Shown one piece after another: positions 43,610-53,434 of a DNA stretch of 64,000 nt. A program made the translations under genes and the position numbers. Below the pieces are notes generated by a model. That model made no database searches and was not told the origin of the DNA. It saw only the letters and a list, made by a program, of their open reading frames with translations. Source of the DNA: Hyphomonadaceae bacterium (GTDB taxonomy: Bacteria; Pseudomonadota; Alphaproteobacteria; Caulobacterales; Aquidulcibacteraceae); the NCBI GenBank assembly GCA_019753175.1, contig JAIELK010000018.1, positions 1 through 64,000 of the forward strand. The letters run 5' to 3'. Position 1 is the first letter of the stretch; every line of letters begins with the position of its first letter.

Positions 43610-45178
43610 ATGATTGAAGACCTAGCGAGCGGCGGATTGGAGCGCGAAGCGCGCGCTGACATCTGTGTCATTGGGGCGGGTCCCGCGGGCATTACACTGG
43701 CCCTGGAGCTGGCGGCTCGTGGCAGGCGTGTCATCCTGGCGGAGGCCGGCGGCCTGCTTCCCGAAACGGAAACTCAAGCGCTCTATGGCGGCGAGTGTGT
43801 AGGCCACCCAATGGCGTTGGATGAGGGACGCTATCGGGTTCTAGGGGGAGCAGCGACGCAGTGGACGGGCCGGTGCGCCCCCCTCGACGACATTGATTTC
43901 GAACGCCGCGAATGGGTGGCGCATTCAGGCTGGCCGATCGGCGCGGAGACGCTCAAGCCATACTACGCGGCAGCGGCGCGGTATTGCGGGTTCAGCGCCC
44001 CCTGGGGGGCCGGTGACTTGTCGGTGGAGGCCCCGCCCTTCGATCCGGACCGCATCGCGGCGCAGGTTTGGCGCTACGCACCGCAAGGTCGCGTGCGCCG
44101 ATACCGGGATTGGGGACGCGACTATTTTGAGGATTTGCGTCGAGCACCTGGCTTGCGCGTTATCCTGCACGCCAATGCAGTGGAGTTCGAACCGCAATCG
44201 AGACGGATCGCCGCCGTGTCGTTCGCGTCTCTCCACGGTCAGCGGCTGCGCGTGACGGCGGATGCCTTCGTATTGTGTTGCGGCGGCGCTGAAAACGCGA
44301 GGCTCCTTCTCGTGTGCCGAGAGCAAGCGCCGGAACTCCTGGGGGGCGGCGACTGGATCGGGCGCTGCTTCATGCAGCATCCGCGGGGCGTCATTGCGAC
44401 AGTGAGAGCGGATCGGGCTGCCTCTGAGAGGCTGCAGGATGCCTTCAACGTGTTGGCGCGCAGAAGCGGCCTCCAAACCGAGCTCGGTTTCGCGCTGTCC
44501 CCATCCGTGCAGCGGCGCGAGAACCTGCTCAATGCAAGCGCGATCCTCACCTATACGGCGGATCCGAACGCGCCATGGGAGCGCTTGAAGCAAGCCGTGC
44601 GCGGCGACGTCGGCGCGCTCGCAGCGGCGCTGGGACGCCCCCGCGCCATCGCGCGGAATCTCTGGCGACGGGGCGTGCTCGGTCATCATCCGCTGCTGGA
44701 GACGCAAGCGATCGCGGTGGTGGCCGATCTCGAGCAGGCGCCTGATCCCGAGAGCAGGGTGACGTTGGGCGCCGAAAAGGATGCACTGGGCATGCCGCGA
44801 TTGCGTGTGGATTGGCGCATCGGTGCGCAGGAGCGCGCAACCGCCGCACGCTTTGCAGTCGTGCTGGCGGAGGAGTTTTCTCGGCTGCGTCTCGGTGAGC
44901 TGACGCCGGCGCCCTGGGCGTCGTCGCCCGGTCTGATGCCGACGGAGGCCTTGTCGGGGACCTTTCATCACATCGGTGCGGCGCGAATGTCCGAGGGGCC
45001 GGCGACGGGCGTCGTGGATGCGGATTGCCGTGTGCACGGTGTGGACAACCTGTTCGTTCAGGGTTGCGCGGTCTTTCCGACCGGGGGGCACGCGAACCCA
45101 ACCTTCACCATTGTCGCGCTAGCGCTACGCCAAGCCGATTTTCTGGCGCCCCCGCCCACCGATGTGCGGGCACACTAG
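43610..45178 (+). CDS. GMC-type FAD oxidoreductase
   Basis: A 522-residue flavoprotein of the glucose-methanol-choline family. The FAD-binding Rossmann motif GAGPAG is at residues 22-27. FVLCCGGAENARLLL and a C-terminal HHIGAARM ... VQGCAVFPTGGHANPTFT supply the flavin and catalytic His/Asn regions. It probably oxidises an alcohol or sugar-like substrate. It starts 54 bp after tRNA-Asp and is followed by a glycosyltransferase, suggesting a modification of a cell-surface or secondary compound, which is inference. Confidence 0.88.
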   Translation: MIEDLASGGLEREARADICVIGAGPAGITLALELAARGRRVILAEAGGLLPETETQALYGGECVGHPMALDEGRYRVLGGAATQWTGRCAPLDDIDFERREWVAHSGWPIGAETLKPYYAAAARYCGFSAPWGAGDLSVEAPPFDPDRIAAQVWRYAPQGRVRRYRDWGRDYFEDLRRAPGLRVILHANAVEFEPQSRRIAAVSFASLHGQRLRVTADAFVLCCGGAENARLLLVCREQAPELLGGGDWIGRCFMQHPRGVIATVRADRAASERLQDAFNVLARRSGLQTELGFALSPSVQRRENLLNASAILTYTADPNAPWERLKQAVRGDVGALAAALGRPRAIARNLWRRGVLGHHPLLETQAIAVVADLEQAPDPESRVTLGAEKDALGMPRLRVDWRIGAQERATAARFAVVLAEEFSRLRLGELTPAPWASSPGLMPTEALSGTFHHIGAARMSEGPATGVVDADCRVHGVDNLFVQGCAVFPTGGHANPTFTIVALALRQADFLAPPPTDVRAH

Positions 45179-45235
45179 AACCGCTCGCTTCGTACGCTGC
45201 CGCATCCGGTTGCGAGGCGGCGGACTCCGGTTAGC

Positions 45236-46543
45236 GTGGCGGGCCGCTTGTTGGGTGGGGTCGATGTGTCGTTTGTAAGAGAAACCCAGGCCGCGCTTCG
45301 GGCGAAACAGGCGATCCTGCTTTCGCGTCAGCGAATCGTGGGCGCGACCAGCGGCAGCAGCCTCTATGTTTTGTCGCTGATGCGCGTGCTGCGGGACGCG
45401 GGGTATGCGGTGCATTTCCGTGGGGTGTCGCCCAAGTTGTTCGGCCGGTGGCCGCTCGTGCGCCTGCGGGCGGAAATGCGGGTTTTCGAGACGATCGGCA
45501 TACGCGGCGGCACGCGCCTTGGCCGTTGGTTTTGGTGCACCAATCCGATAGTCTATGCGAGGGCGTTTGTCGCGGGGCTCGAGCGCTTGCTCGTCGGCGC
45601 CGGTTTGCTGGGGCGGGGCTGGACGCGCCGTGCCGAGGATTCCTTGCGCGCGGTGAGTGAGTTGGCGGATGCGCTCTACGTTGCCGAACACACTCAACAG
45701 GCCGATGTGATTGTCTGCGACTACGCATTCTTGACGCCGCTGGCGCGCGACGCGCGATCGCGCCCGGCTCCTATCCTGGTGATCATGCACGATCTAATGT
45801 CCTCGAATGCCGCCGACGCGATGACTGCGTATGCGCTCGATGCAACTGAGGAGTTTCAACTGCTTTCGCAGGCAGACGCGATCGTCGCGATCCAGCCCGA
45901 AGAGGCCGCTGTTGTCAGAAGCAGGCTACCCGAGACGACGACGTTGCTGGCGCCGTGCGCCGTGAATTGCGTCTCTGAGCCTCAGCCCGGCGCTGGCGAC
46001 GAGCTGCTCTTCATCGGTTCGAACACCTTTTTCAACGCGGAAGGTTTGGAGTGGTTTTTGGCGCAATGCTGGCCGGCGATCCGCGCCCGGCGCCCGGATG
46101 TTCGCCTTCGCGTCGTGGGATCGGTGTGCCGACGATTGGGCGCGCTTCCGGAAGGCGTCGTAGCCCTTGGCGTGATCGACGACCTCAGGGACGTTTACGC
46201 GAGCGCCGGAGTTGTCATCGTGCCGCTGCTCGGTGGCGCAGGGCTGAAGATCAAGTTGGTTGAGGCGCTGGGGGCGGGCAAATCTGTCGTCGCGACCGCG
46301 GCCGCGACGAAGGGCGTCGAGGACTATGTGACCCCGGCGGTGATCATCGAGGACGAGGCAGACCGATTCGCCGGGGCAGTCCTCGTGCTCCTGGATGACC
46401 GCTCCAAACGCGAGGCCCTCGGGCGCGCGGCCCTTGCGGCCGCGTCCCGTCACTTCTCGGAGGCGCAGTGTTACGAGGAGCTGCGCCAGTGGCTCGGCCA
46501 GCAGACGCGCAGCGACGCCATCCCCGCCAGCCGGCTCGCCTGA
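45236..46543 (+). CDS. Glycosyltransferase (GT4-like)
   Basis: A 435-residue protein with the GT-B fold pattern. Near the N-terminus SGSSLYVLSLMRVLRDAGYAVHF resembles the acceptor side. The C-terminal donor site reads VVIVPLLGGAGLKIKLVEALGAGKSVVAT, followed by ALGRAALAAASRHFS. It would transfer a sugar from a nucleotide donor. GTG 45236 is the first possible start; TTG codons shortly downstream are alternatives. It lies 57 bp after the GMC oxidoreductase and 110 bp before nuoA. Confidence 0.82.
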   Translation: MAGRLLGGVDVSFVRETQAALRAKQAILLSRQRIVGATSGSSLYVLSLMRVLRDAGYAVHFRGVSPKLFGRWPLVRLRAEMRVFETIGIRGGTRLGRWFWCTNPIVYARAFVAGLERLLVGAGLLGRGWTRRAEDSLRAVSELADALYVAEHTQQADVIVCDYAFLTPLARDARSRPAPILVIMHDLMSSNAADAMTAYALDATEEFQLLSQADAIVAIQPEEAAVVRSRLPETTTLLAPCAVNCVSEPQPGAGDELLFIGSNTFFNAEGLEWFLAQCWPAIRARRPDVRLRVVGSVCRRLGALPEGVVALGVIDDLRDVYASAGVVIVPLLGGAGLKIKLVEALGAGKSVVATAAATKGVEDYVTPAVIIEDEADRFAGAVLVLLDDRSKREALGRAALAAASRHFSEAQCYEELRQWLGQQTRSDAIPASRLA

Positions 46544-46653
46544 GGATCGATGGTTGCGTCGGGATGCGGCGGCGACTAGCGTCCGCGCCGATTTCACCGC
46601 TGCGGCGCATGGCTCCATGGCGCTGCAGCGGCGTACGCCTTAGGTGACGCCGC

Positions 46654-47031
46654 ATGGGTCTCGACCTCACTGACTACCTACCAATTGTCATCTTTTTCGC
46701 CATCGCTCTGGTGATGGGCGCGGGGTTCCTGATCGCCGCCTGGGTGGTGGCCCCCAAGAGCCCCGACAAGGAAAAGGTGTCGGCCTACGAATGCGGCTTC
46801 AACGCCTTCGACGACGCGCGCATGAAGTTCGACGTGCGCTTCTATCTGGTGTCGATCCTGTTTATCATCTTCGATCTTGAAGTGGCGTTCCTGTTTCCGT
46901 GGGCGATCACCTTGACGGATATGCCCACGGAAACCGCTCAGTTCGCATTCTGGTCGATGATGGCGTTCCTCGGCGTGCTGACGGTGGGCTTCATCTACGA
47001 ATGGAAGAAAGGCGCGCTCGAATGGGAGTAA
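46654..47031 (+). CDS. nuoA: NADH-quinone oxidoreductase subunit A
   Basis: A 125-residue, three-helix membrane subunit of complex [43 protein letters not shown] is the family hallmark, split here by position about 45-85. It is the first gene of the nuo operon and overlaps nuoB by 10 bp. Confidence 0.96.
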   Translation: MGLDLTDYLPIVIFFAIALVMGAGFLIAAWVVAPKSPDKEKVSAYECGFNAFDDARMKFDVRFYLVSILFIIFDLEVAFLFPWAITLTDMPTETAQFAFWSMMAFLGVLTVGFIYEWKKGALEWE

Positions 47032-47585
47032 TCACTCCAGCTGGCGGCGCCGCGCGCTCAAGCGTCGAAGGCGGCTATCCTGTCCGCGAGGACGATCCAT
47101 TCTACACCGGGCTCTCCGATCAATTGGCGGACAAGGGCTTCCTCGTGGCCGCAGCCGATGATCTCATCACTTGGGCGCGCACAGGTTCGCTGATGTGGAT
47201 GACGTTCGGTCTAGCTTGTTGCGCAGTCGAGATGATGCAGGCGTCGATGCCGCGTTACGATCTTGAACGCTTTGGCTTTGCCCCGCGCGCGAGCCCACGC
47301 CAAAGCGATGTGATGATCGTCGCCGGAACACTCACCAACAAGATGGCGCCGGCGCTGCGCAAGGTCTACGACCAGATGCCGAATCCGCGCTACGTCATCT
47401 CGATGGGCTCGTGCGCCAATGGCGGCGGCTACTACCATTACAGCTATGCCGTGGTGCGAGGATGCGATCGCATCGTCCCGGTCGACATCTATGTTCCAGG
47501 GTGTCCGCCTACGGCAGAGGCGCTTGTTTATGGCGTGCTGCAGTTGCAGCGGAAGATCCGACGCGAGGGGAACATCGAGCGATGA
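47022..47585 (+). CDS. nuoB: NADH-quinone oxidoreductase subunit B
   Basis: A 187-residue peripheral subunit that carries cluster N2, the last iron-sulfur centre before quinone. Cys ligands are in [21 protein letters not shown] and [16 protein letters not shown] 47022 ([13 protein letters not shown]) lies inside the nuoA end, so the two are coupled. It overlaps nuoC by ATGA. Confidence 0.96.
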   Translation: MGVITPAGGAARSSVEGGYPVREDDPFYTGLSDQLADKGFLVAAADDLITWARTGSLMWMTFGLACCAVEMMQASMPRYDLERFGFAPRASPRQSDVMIVAGTLTNKMAPALRKVYDQMPNPRYVISMGSCANGGGYYHYSYAVVRGCDRIVPVDIYVPGCPPTAEALVYGVLQLQRKIRREGNIER

Positions 47586-48178
47586 GTGCGGGGCTTTCTG
47601 ATCTCGCTGCACACATTGCGTCGACGATGACCAACGCCATCGTCAGGCACGACGTGCCAATGGGGGAGCTCACGCTGGTCGCCCGCGCCGAGCATATTGT
47701 CACGGTGCTGACCTTTCTGCGTGACGATCCGCGCTGCAGGTTCACCACCTTCGTCGATCTCTGCGGCGTCGATTATCCCGAACGAGAGAAGCGCTTTGAT
47801 GTGGTCTATCACCTGCTGTCGATGCCGCTGAATCAGCGCATCCGTATCAAGGTCGAGACCGATGAGGACACCGCCGTGCCGTCGGTGGCGGGGCTGTTCC
47901 CATGCGCCGACTGGTTTGAGCGCGAAGCGTTCGATATGTACGGGATTGTGTTCTCAAACCACCCCGATCTACGTCGCATCCTTACCGATTACGGTTTCCA
48001 GGGTTTCCCGCTGCGCAAGGACTTCCCGCTCACCGGCACTGTCGAAGTACGCTACGACGCTGAGCAACAGCGCGTGGTTTACGAGCCGGTGAAGCTGCAG
48101 CAGGCGTACCGCAATTTCGACTTTTTGAGCCCTTGGGAAGGCATGACGTTACCCGGGGATGAGAAGGCCAATGGCTGA
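47582..48178 (+). CDS. nuoC: NADH-quinone oxidoreductase subunit C
   Basis: A 198-residue subunit of the peripheral arm (30 kDa type). [24 protein letters not shown] and [36 protein letters not shown] are the conserved blocks. It is separate from nuoD, as in most alphaproteobacteria. It overlaps nuoD by 8 bp. Confidence 0.96.
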   Translation: MSAGLSDLAAHIASTMTNAIVRHDVPMGELTLVARAEHIVTVLTFLRDDPRCRFTTFVDLCGVDYPEREKRFDVVYHLLSMPLNQRIRIKVETDEDTAVPSVAGLFPCADWFEREAFDMYGIVFSNHPDLRRILTDYGFQGFPLRKDFPLTGTVEVRYDAEQQRVVYEPVKLQQAYRNFDFLSPWEGMTLPGDEKANG

Positions 48179-49373
48179 CGATCTCTCCAGCGCGTCGGAA
48201 GAAAAGCGCACCTTCACCATCAATTTCGGCCCGCAGCATCCGGCCGCGCACGGCGTTTTGCGCCTGGTGCTGGAGCTTGACGGCGAAGTGGTGGAGCGCG
48301 TCGATCCGCATATCGGCTTGCTGCATCGCGGCACCGAAAAGCTGATCGAGTACAAGACCTATCTGCAGGCGCTGCCCTACTTCGATCGGCTCGACTACGT
48401 CGCACCGATGAACCAGGAGCACGCATACTGCCTGGCGATCGAGAAGCTCGCCGGTATTGAGGTGCCGCGGCGCGCCTCCATCATCCGCGTGCTCTACTCC
48501 GAAATTGGACGCATCCTGAATCACATCCTCAATGTCACCACCCAGGCGCTGGATGTCGGCGCATTGACTCCCCCTCTTTGGGGGTTCGAAGAGCGCGAGA
48601 AACTGATGGTGTTCTATGAACGCGCGTCGGGCTCGCGCATGCACGCAGCGTACTTTCGCGCCGGCGGCGTCCACCAGGATTTGCCGGATGCTTTGATCGA
48701 CGACATTGAGTCCTGGTGCAAGCAGTTCCCGCGCGTCATCGACGACATCGAGGGCTTGCTCACCGACAATCGTATCTTCAAGCAACGCAACGTCGATATC
48801 GGCGTCGTCAGCCAGGAAGACGCGCTCAAATGGGGCTTCTCGGGGGTCATGGTGCGGGGTTCGGGGTTGGCCTGGGACCTGCGCCGCAGTCAGCCCTATG
48901 AGATCTATTCCGAGTTGGATTTCAAGATTCCGCTCGGCAAGAACGGCGATTGCTACGACCGCTATCTCTGTCGCGTCGAGGAGATACGCGAGTCCACCAA
49001 GATCATGCTCCAATGCATCGACTTGCTGCGCAAGACGCGTGGGCCGGTGATGCCGGAGAACTCGAAGTTCGCTCCGCCTCGGCGCGCCGAGATGAAGAGC
49101 TCGATGGAGGCGCTCATTCATCACTTCAAGCTTTACACCGAGGGCTATCACGTGCCCGCGGGGGAGACCTACGCCGCGGTGGAGGCGCCAAAAGGCGAGT
49201 TCGGCGTTTACCTGGTGTCGGACGGAACCAACAAGCCATACCGCCTCAAGATACGTGCGCCTGGTTTTCCGCACCTTGCCGCTATGGATCACCTGTGCAG
49301 GGGTCACATGCTGGCCGATGTGTCCGCCGTGCTGGGTTCGCTCGATATCGTGTTTGGTGAGATCGACCGGTGA
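48171..49373 (+). CDS. nuoD: NADH-quinone oxidoreductase subunit D
   Basis: A 400-residue quinone-site subunit (49 kDa type). [55 protein letters not shown] and a C-terminal DIVFGEIDR define it. ATG 48171 (MADDLSS) with AGAAGG nearby was chosen. The stop TGA overlaps the GTG start of the next gene. Confidence 0.96.
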   Translation: MADDLSSASEEKRTFTINFGPQHPAAHGVLRLVLELDGEVVERVDPHIGLLHRGTEKLIEYKTYLQALPYFDRLDYVAPMNQEHAYCLAIEKLAGIEVPRRASIIRVLYSEIGRILNHILNVTTQALDVGALTPPLWGFEEREKLMVFYERASGSRMHAAYFRAGGVHQDLPDALIDDIESWCKQFPRVIDDIEGLLTDNRIFKQRNVDIGVVSQEDALKWGFSGVMVRGSGLAWDLRRSQPYEIYSELDFKIPLGKNGDCYDRYLCRVEEIRESTKIMLQCIDLLRKTRGPVMPENSKFAPPRRAEMKSSMEALIHHFKLYTEGYHVPAGETYAAVEAPKGEFGVYLVSDGTNKPYRLKIRAPGFPHLAAMDHLCRGHMLADVSAVLGSLDIVFGEIDR

Positions 49374-49804
49374 ACGGCGCGCATACGCCGCTCATGCTGT
49401 GGATCGAGGCCGTCGTGGCGCTCGTGATCATGCTCGCGTTCGTGCTGCATTGCGTTGTCGCTTTCAAACCGCAACACGTTGAGCATCATCCCGCGCGCGT
49501 GCGCATAGGCGCGGCGATCCAAGGACTGACCATCGGGCTGTTGATCGGCTTCGTCGTGGCGCCGCTCCGCATGCAATACATGGACGTGATCGATGCGCGC
49601 TCGGCGCCGGGCCTGTCGACGCTCTCGTTTGTGCCGGCGTTGATCATGCTCATCGCCATCCGGCGTGGAGCGCTGCTCAAAGTCCCCGTGCTCAGGAAGT
49701 ATCTGCGCGCCTATCGCCGTGCCGGCCTGTTGAAGGCGCGGGACGACGCCGATAAGGCGCTCGCGAAGCTTGACCAGATCGAAGGCCGAGGAGCAACGAT
49801 ATGA
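49370..49804 (+). CDS. Membrane protein embedded in nuo operon
   Basis: A 144-residue protein starting at GTG 49370 (GTGA overlap with nuoD). Helices at about residues 8-30, 45-65 and 80-96 are followed by a basic C-terminal helical region ([30 protein letters not shown]). I do not recognise a family. Its position inside the complex I operon with tight coupling on both sides suggests co-expression with, and possibly attachment to, complex I. Confidence 0.65.
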   Translation: MNGAHTPLMLWIEAVVALVIMLAFVLHCVVAFKPQHVEHHPARVRIGAAIQGLTIGLLIGFVVAPLRMQYMDVIDARSAPGLSTLSFVPALIMLIAIRRGALLKVPVLRKYLRAYRRAGLLKARDDADKALAKLDQIEGRGATI

Positions 49805-49995
49805 GCGATGCGCCGACCCCTGTGAGCGCGTTGGCGATGCAAGGCTGGGAGGTTGCGCACTACAGCGCAGCCATCGATTCCGGCGGTTTGTTCCAGCATT
49901 GCTTCCTCATGCGTAAGGGCGGGCGCTACAAGGTGTTGATGGTGCGCGACAAGATGATGGGCGAAGGCTTCGTCGCTGAAGAACGGGACGTCTAA
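49801..49995 (+). CDS. Small conserved-looking protein in nuo operon
   Basis: A 64-residue soluble protein (ALAMQGWEVAHYSAAIDSGGLFQHCFLMRKGGRYKVLMVRDKMMGEGFVAEE). It overlaps its upstream neighbour by ATGA and precedes the SnoaL-like gene by 1 bp. No family recognised. The alternating hydrophobic pattern suggests a small beta-sheet fold. Confidence 0.6.
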   Translation: MSDAPTPVSALAMQGWEVAHYSAAIDSGGLFQHCFLMRKGGRYKVLMVRDKMMGEGFVAEERDV

Positions 49996-49996
49996 G

Positions 49997-50329
49997 ATGA
50001 GTCCGTCCGACGTCGTGCAGCGGCAACTCGAGGCATACAATGCGCAAGATCTCGACGCATTCTGCGCCACCTACGCCGACGATTGCGTGATTGCTGATCT
50101 CAACGGCGCTGTCGCCCAGGCCGGTTCGGATCAGATTCGCGCGCGTTACGCCAAGACCTTTGCTGACTTTCCCAACAACCGCGCCTGGATCGTCGGCCGC
50201 ATGGCGCTCGGCGATGTCGTCATCGATCACGAGAAGGGCGAACGCTCGCCGCAGGGGCCGTTCTTTGAGGCGCTCGTCGTTTATACGGTGAAAAAGGGGC
50301 GCATTGCGCGCGTCGACTTTGTGAAGTGA
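49997..50329 (+). CDS. SnoaL/NTF2-like protein
   Basis: A 110-residue protein with the cone-shaped NTF2 fold pattern: VVQRQLEAYNAQDLDAFCATYADDCVIADLNG, IRARYAKTFADFPNNRAWIVGRMALGD and VVYTVKKGRIARVDFVK. Members are enzymes (isomerases, hydrolases) or ligand-binding proteins. It sits between the small 49,801 gene and nuoE; a direct role in complex I is not established. Confidence 0.8.
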   Translation: MSPSDVVQRQLEAYNAQDLDAFCATYADDCVIADLNGAVAQAGSDQIRARYAKTFADFPNNRAWIVGRMALGDVVIDHEKGERSPQGPFFEALVVYTVKKGRIARVDFVK

Positions 50330-50336
50330 GAGAGCC

Positions 50337-50990
50337 ATGAGCGTCCGTCGTCTCGCCGCCGAGCAGCCTGAGCGCTTCGCCTTCACGCCAGCGACCATGG
50401 AGCAGGTGCGCTGGTGGGTTGCGAAGTACCCGCCGGACCGCAAGCAGTCGGCGGTGATCCCGATTATGTGGCTGGTGCAGAAGCAGGAAGGCTGGGTGAG
50501 CGAACCAGCGATCCAGGCGATCGCAGAGCTTCTGGAAATGCCGAAAATCCGCGTGCTGGAGGTCGCAACCTTCTACACGATGTTTCATCTCGCCCCGGTT
50601 GGAAAACACCACTTGCAGGTGTGCGGCACCACGCCGTGCATGCTGCGCGGGGCCGAGGAACTCAAGGATGTGTGCAAGCGGCGCATCGGAGAAAAGCATG
50701 CTGTTAGCGCTGACGGACTCTTCTCCTGGGAAGAGGTGGAGTGCGTAGGGGCGTGCGTGAACGCGCCCGTGGTCGCCATCGACGACTATTATCATGAGGA
50801 CCTCAGCGCAGAGGCGCTCGAAACCCTGATGGACAAGCTGGCTCGCGGCGAAGCGATCTCGCCGGGCTCGGCGCGCGGGCGGCAGACGTCGGAGCCAGAG
50901 GGCGGAACGGCGGTTCTTAGCGATCCCTCGCTCTATGACGGCTCGTTGGCGCGGCTGGTCAAGTTGCCGGGCCTGCCGGAGAAGGCGTGA
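50337..50990 (+). CDS. nuoE: NADH-quinone oxidoreductase subunit E
   Basis: A 217-residue subunit holding the [2Fe-2S] cluster N1a. Ligand motifs are QVCGTTPCMLRG and VECVGACVNAP. The C-terminal about 40 residues (SARGRQTSEPEGG on) extend beyond the core fold, as is common in alphaproteobacteria. Its end overlaps the next small gene by 4 bp. Confidence 0.95.
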   Translation: MSVRRLAAEQPERFAFTPATMEQVRWWVAKYPPDRKQSAVIPIMWLVQKQEGWVSEPAIQAIAELLEMPKIRVLEVATFYTMFHLAPVGKHHLQVCGTTPCMLRGAEELKDVCKRRIGEKHAVSADGLFSWEEVECVGACVNAPVVAIDDYYHEDLSAEALETLMDKLARGEAISPGSARGRQTSEPEGGTAVLSDPSLYDGSLARLVKLPGLPEKA

Positions 50991-51241
50991 GCGGCGAACG
51001 ACCCTCCGGGCTGCCGCGGGTGAGGCCGCGGCTGCCGTTTGAGCCGGTGCAATCGCCCTTGACCGGACAGACCGGCAAGTTGTTCTTGCTCGCGCTGCTG
51101 ATGGCGGCGTGCGTGGCGGCGGCGGCGTACATGCTGCTGGTGGCGCGCATGCCATGGACGGATATGCGGGTTGTGGGTCCGGCAATCGGTGCGCTTTGGT
51201 TTGGCTTGCGCATTTTCATGAACCTCACGCCCAAGCTTTGA
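50987..51241 (+). CDS. Small membrane protein between nuoE and nuoF
   Basis: An 84-residue protein beginning at GTG 50987 (GTGA overlap with nuoE). After a Pro/Arg-rich start it has two helices (LFLLALLMAACVAAAAYMLLV and VVGPAIGALWFGLRIFM). It is coupled to complex I genes on both sides. The family is unrecognised. Confidence 0.6.
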   Translation: MSGERPSGLPRVRPRLPFEPVQSPLTGQTGKLFLLALLMAACVAAAAYMLLVARMPWTDMRVVGPAIGALWFGLRIFMNLTPKL

Positions 51242-51253
51242 GGACGGGACTAA

Positions 51254-52564
51254 ATGCTGGCGGACAAGGATCGCATCTTCCTGAATCTCTACGGCCGTCA
51301 TGGCTCGGACCTGGAAAGCGCGAAGCGGCGTGGGGCTTGGAACGGCGCCAAGGACATGCTCGGCGCCGGGCGCGACTGGATCATCCAGCAGGTTAAGGAC
51401 TCAGGCTTGCGCGGGCGCGGTGGCGCGGGCTTTCCGACGGGCCTCAAATGGTCGTTCATGCCGAAAGAAGTGAAGGACCGGCCGCACTATCTCGTGGTCA
51501 ACGCCGACGAGTCCGAACCGGGCACCTGCAAGGATCGCGACATCATGCGTCACGATCCGCATCTCTTGATCGAGGGGTGCCTGGTCGCCGCCTTCGCGAT
51601 GCAGGCGCACGCCTGCTACATCTATATCCGCGGCGAGTACGTGGCCGAGCGCGAGGCGATGGAGCGGGCGATCAAGGAGGCGTACGAAGCCAAGCTGATC
51701 GGCAAGAACAATGTGCATGGCTGGGATTTCGATCTCTACATGCATCACGGCGCGGGCGCTTATATTTGCGGCGAGGAAACCGCGCTGTTGGAGAGCCTCG
51801 AAGGCAAGAAGGGCCAGCCGCGCCTGAAGCCGCCGTTTCCGGCCAATGTCGGGCTCTATGGCTGCCCCACCACAGTCAACAATGTCGAGAGCATCGCCGT
51901 CGTGCCGACGATTTTGCGGCGCGGCGCGAAATGGTTCGCCGGTATCGGCCGCGCCAACAATACAGGCACGAAGGTGTTCTGCATCTCGGGTCACGTAAAC
52001 AGGCCGTGCAACGTCGAAGAAGCGATGAGCATTCCGCTCAAGCAGCTGATCGAGGAGCATTGCGGCGGCGTGCGCGGCGGCTGGGGCAATCTGAAAGCGG
52101 TGATCCCCGGCGGCTCGTCGGTGCGCATGATCAACGCGCAAGAGAGCGAAACCATGCTGATGGATTTCGACTCGCTCGCCGCCGCGCCGCATCGTTCAGG
52201 CCTGGGCACTGCGGCGGTGATTGTCATGGATCAATCCACCGACATGATCCGCGCCATCGCCCGCATCGCCTATTTCTACAAGCACGAAAGCTGCGGCCAG
52301 TGCACGCCATGCCGGGAAGGCACGGGCTGGATGTGGCGTGTGCTCGAGCGCATGGCCAAGGGCGAGGCCGACCACAGCGAAATCGATCTCTTGCTCGATG
52401 TCGCCGGCCAGGTGGAAGGCCACACCATCTGCGCGCTGGGCGACGCCGCGGCCTGGCCGATCCAGGGGCTGATGCGCTGCTTCCGCAGCGAGATCGAACA
52501 ACGCATCGACCGCTACCGCGCCGCCAAGGGCGTGCACCAGGTGCGCCTGGTGGCGGCGGAGTAG
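51254..52564 (+). CDS. nuoF: NADH-quinone oxidoreductase subunit F
   Basis: A 436-residue NADH-binding subunit with FMN and cluster N3. [16 protein letters not shown] binds [22 protein letters not shown] carries the 4Fe-4S ligands. [17 protein letters not shown] is also typical. It is 12 bp after the small membrane gene. Confidence 0.96.
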   Translation: MLADKDRIFLNLYGRHGSDLESAKRRGAWNGAKDMLGAGRDWIIQQVKDSGLRGRGGAGFPTGLKWSFMPKEVKDRPHYLVVNADESEPGTCKDRDIMRHDPHLLIEGCLVAAFAMQAHACYIYIRGEYVAEREAMERAIKEAYEAKLIGKNNVHGWDFDLYMHHGAGAYICGEETALLESLEGKKGQPRLKPPFPANVGLYGCPTTVNNVESIAVVPTILRRGAKWFAGIGRANNTGTKVFCISGHVNRPCNVEEAMSIPLKQLIEEHCGGVRGGWGNLKAVIPGGSSVRMINAQESETMLMDFDSLAAAPHRSGLGTAAVIVMDQSTDMIRAIARIAYFYKHESCGQCTPCREGTGWMWRVLERMAKGEADHSEIDLLLDVAGQVEGHTICALGDAAAWPIQGLMRCFRSEIEQRIDRYRAAKGVHQVRLVAAE

Positions 52565-52569
52565 GCGCG

Positions 52570-52899
52570 ATGAAGCACTTTCTCCTCATATACGAGTATG
52601 AGCCCGACTATTTGGAGAAGCGTGCTGCAGTGCGTGCTACACACCTTGAACTCGCGCGGGCGTCTGTTGCGCGCGACGAACTCCAACTTGGCGGTGCGGT
52701 TTCGGAATCCGCAATGGATGATGGCGGCGCAGATTGGGAAGAGCCGCCGTTTGGCCTGCTGGTATTCAAGGCCGAGACGCCACAAGTGGCGATAGACTTC
52801 GCCCGCGCCGATCCTTACGTCACGAATGGCGTCGTCAGTTCATGGCGCGTGCGCGAGTGGGTGACGGTAGTCGGCCCACTCGCGCTGACCAAGGTCTGA
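52570..52899 (+). CDS. YciI-family protein
   Basis: A 109-residue protein with a ferredoxin-like fold pattern: MKHFLLIYEYEPDYLEKRAAVRATHLELARASV and LLVFKAETPQVAIDFARADPYVTNGVVSSWRVREW. YciI proteins are small putative hydrolases or dimeric ligand binders. It starts 5 bp after nuoF and so is in the operon. Confidence 0.8.
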   Translation: MKHFLLIYEYEPDYLEKRAAVRATHLELARASVARDELQLGGAVSESAMDDGGADWEEPPFGLLVFKAETPQVAIDFARADPYVTNGVVSSWRVREWVTVVGPLALTKV

Positions 52900-52902
52900 T
52901 TC

Positions 52903-53271
52903 TTAGCGACAGAGATTACGATCCGGGCTCGCGCCTGGGCCGCCGGATGGGCCCGGCGGGTTCTCCCAGTTTGTGCCGCGTCCGCCTGCCGGTCCCGGTG
53001 GATTGCCGTCGCGGTCACGCCACCAGCAGGCGCGCGCCGGGCTCCAGTAGGCGCCATGCCAGTAGTGATGGCGATGCGGATGCGCGTAGCCATACCAGCG
53101 CCGATCGGGAGAGGCGCCGGGCCCGCCGCGCCGACCGGGCGGATTTTCCCAATTCGTTCCGGGGCCGCCGCGCCAACCCGGTGGGTTGTGATCGCGGTCG
53201 CGATGCGCATAGGCGGGCGCGGCAGCGGCGAACAATGCAACGGCTGCAAGCGCTCCTGTGACAAGCCTCAT
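52903..53271 (-). CDS. Secreted Gly/Pro/Asn-rich repeat protein, opposite strand in nuo operon
   Basis: A 122-residue protein with an excellent ribosome binding site (GGAGG, 8 nt from ATG 53271) and a clear signal peptide (ALAAVALFAAAAPAYA). The mature part holds two repeats of about 25 residues, GTNWENPPGRRGGPGASPD and GTNWENPPGPSGGPGASPD, separated by a Tyr/His/Trp-rich stretch (YGYAHPHRHHYWHGAYW). It is transcribed against the surrounding nuo genes. I do not know the family. Confidence 0.7.
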   Translation of the reverse strand: MRLVTGALAAVALFAAAAPAYAHRDRDHNPPGWRGGPGTNWENPPGRRGGPGASPDRRWYGYAHPHRHHYWHGAYWSPARACWWRDRDGNPPGPAGGRGTNWENPPGPSGGPGASPDRNLCR

Positions 53272-53434
53272 TTCTTGACCTCCATTTCGCCCTCCACGAT
53301 CCAAACGCAGCGGAGACCTGGACCCGTCGGCGCACACCGTCACAGCCGCGTGATCAGGCCGTACAGCGCGGCCTTCGGCCCCCTTGCGGCGCGGCAATAA
53401 ATGGGCCATGCGCGTCGCGCGAGAGCGGACCTTA

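Noticed and set aside
43498-43734. Minus-strand frame ending in GASDGARTRDLRRDRPAL
   Set aside because: This ending is the well-known false translation of an antisense tRNA gene; it overlaps tRNA-Asp and the GMC gene start.
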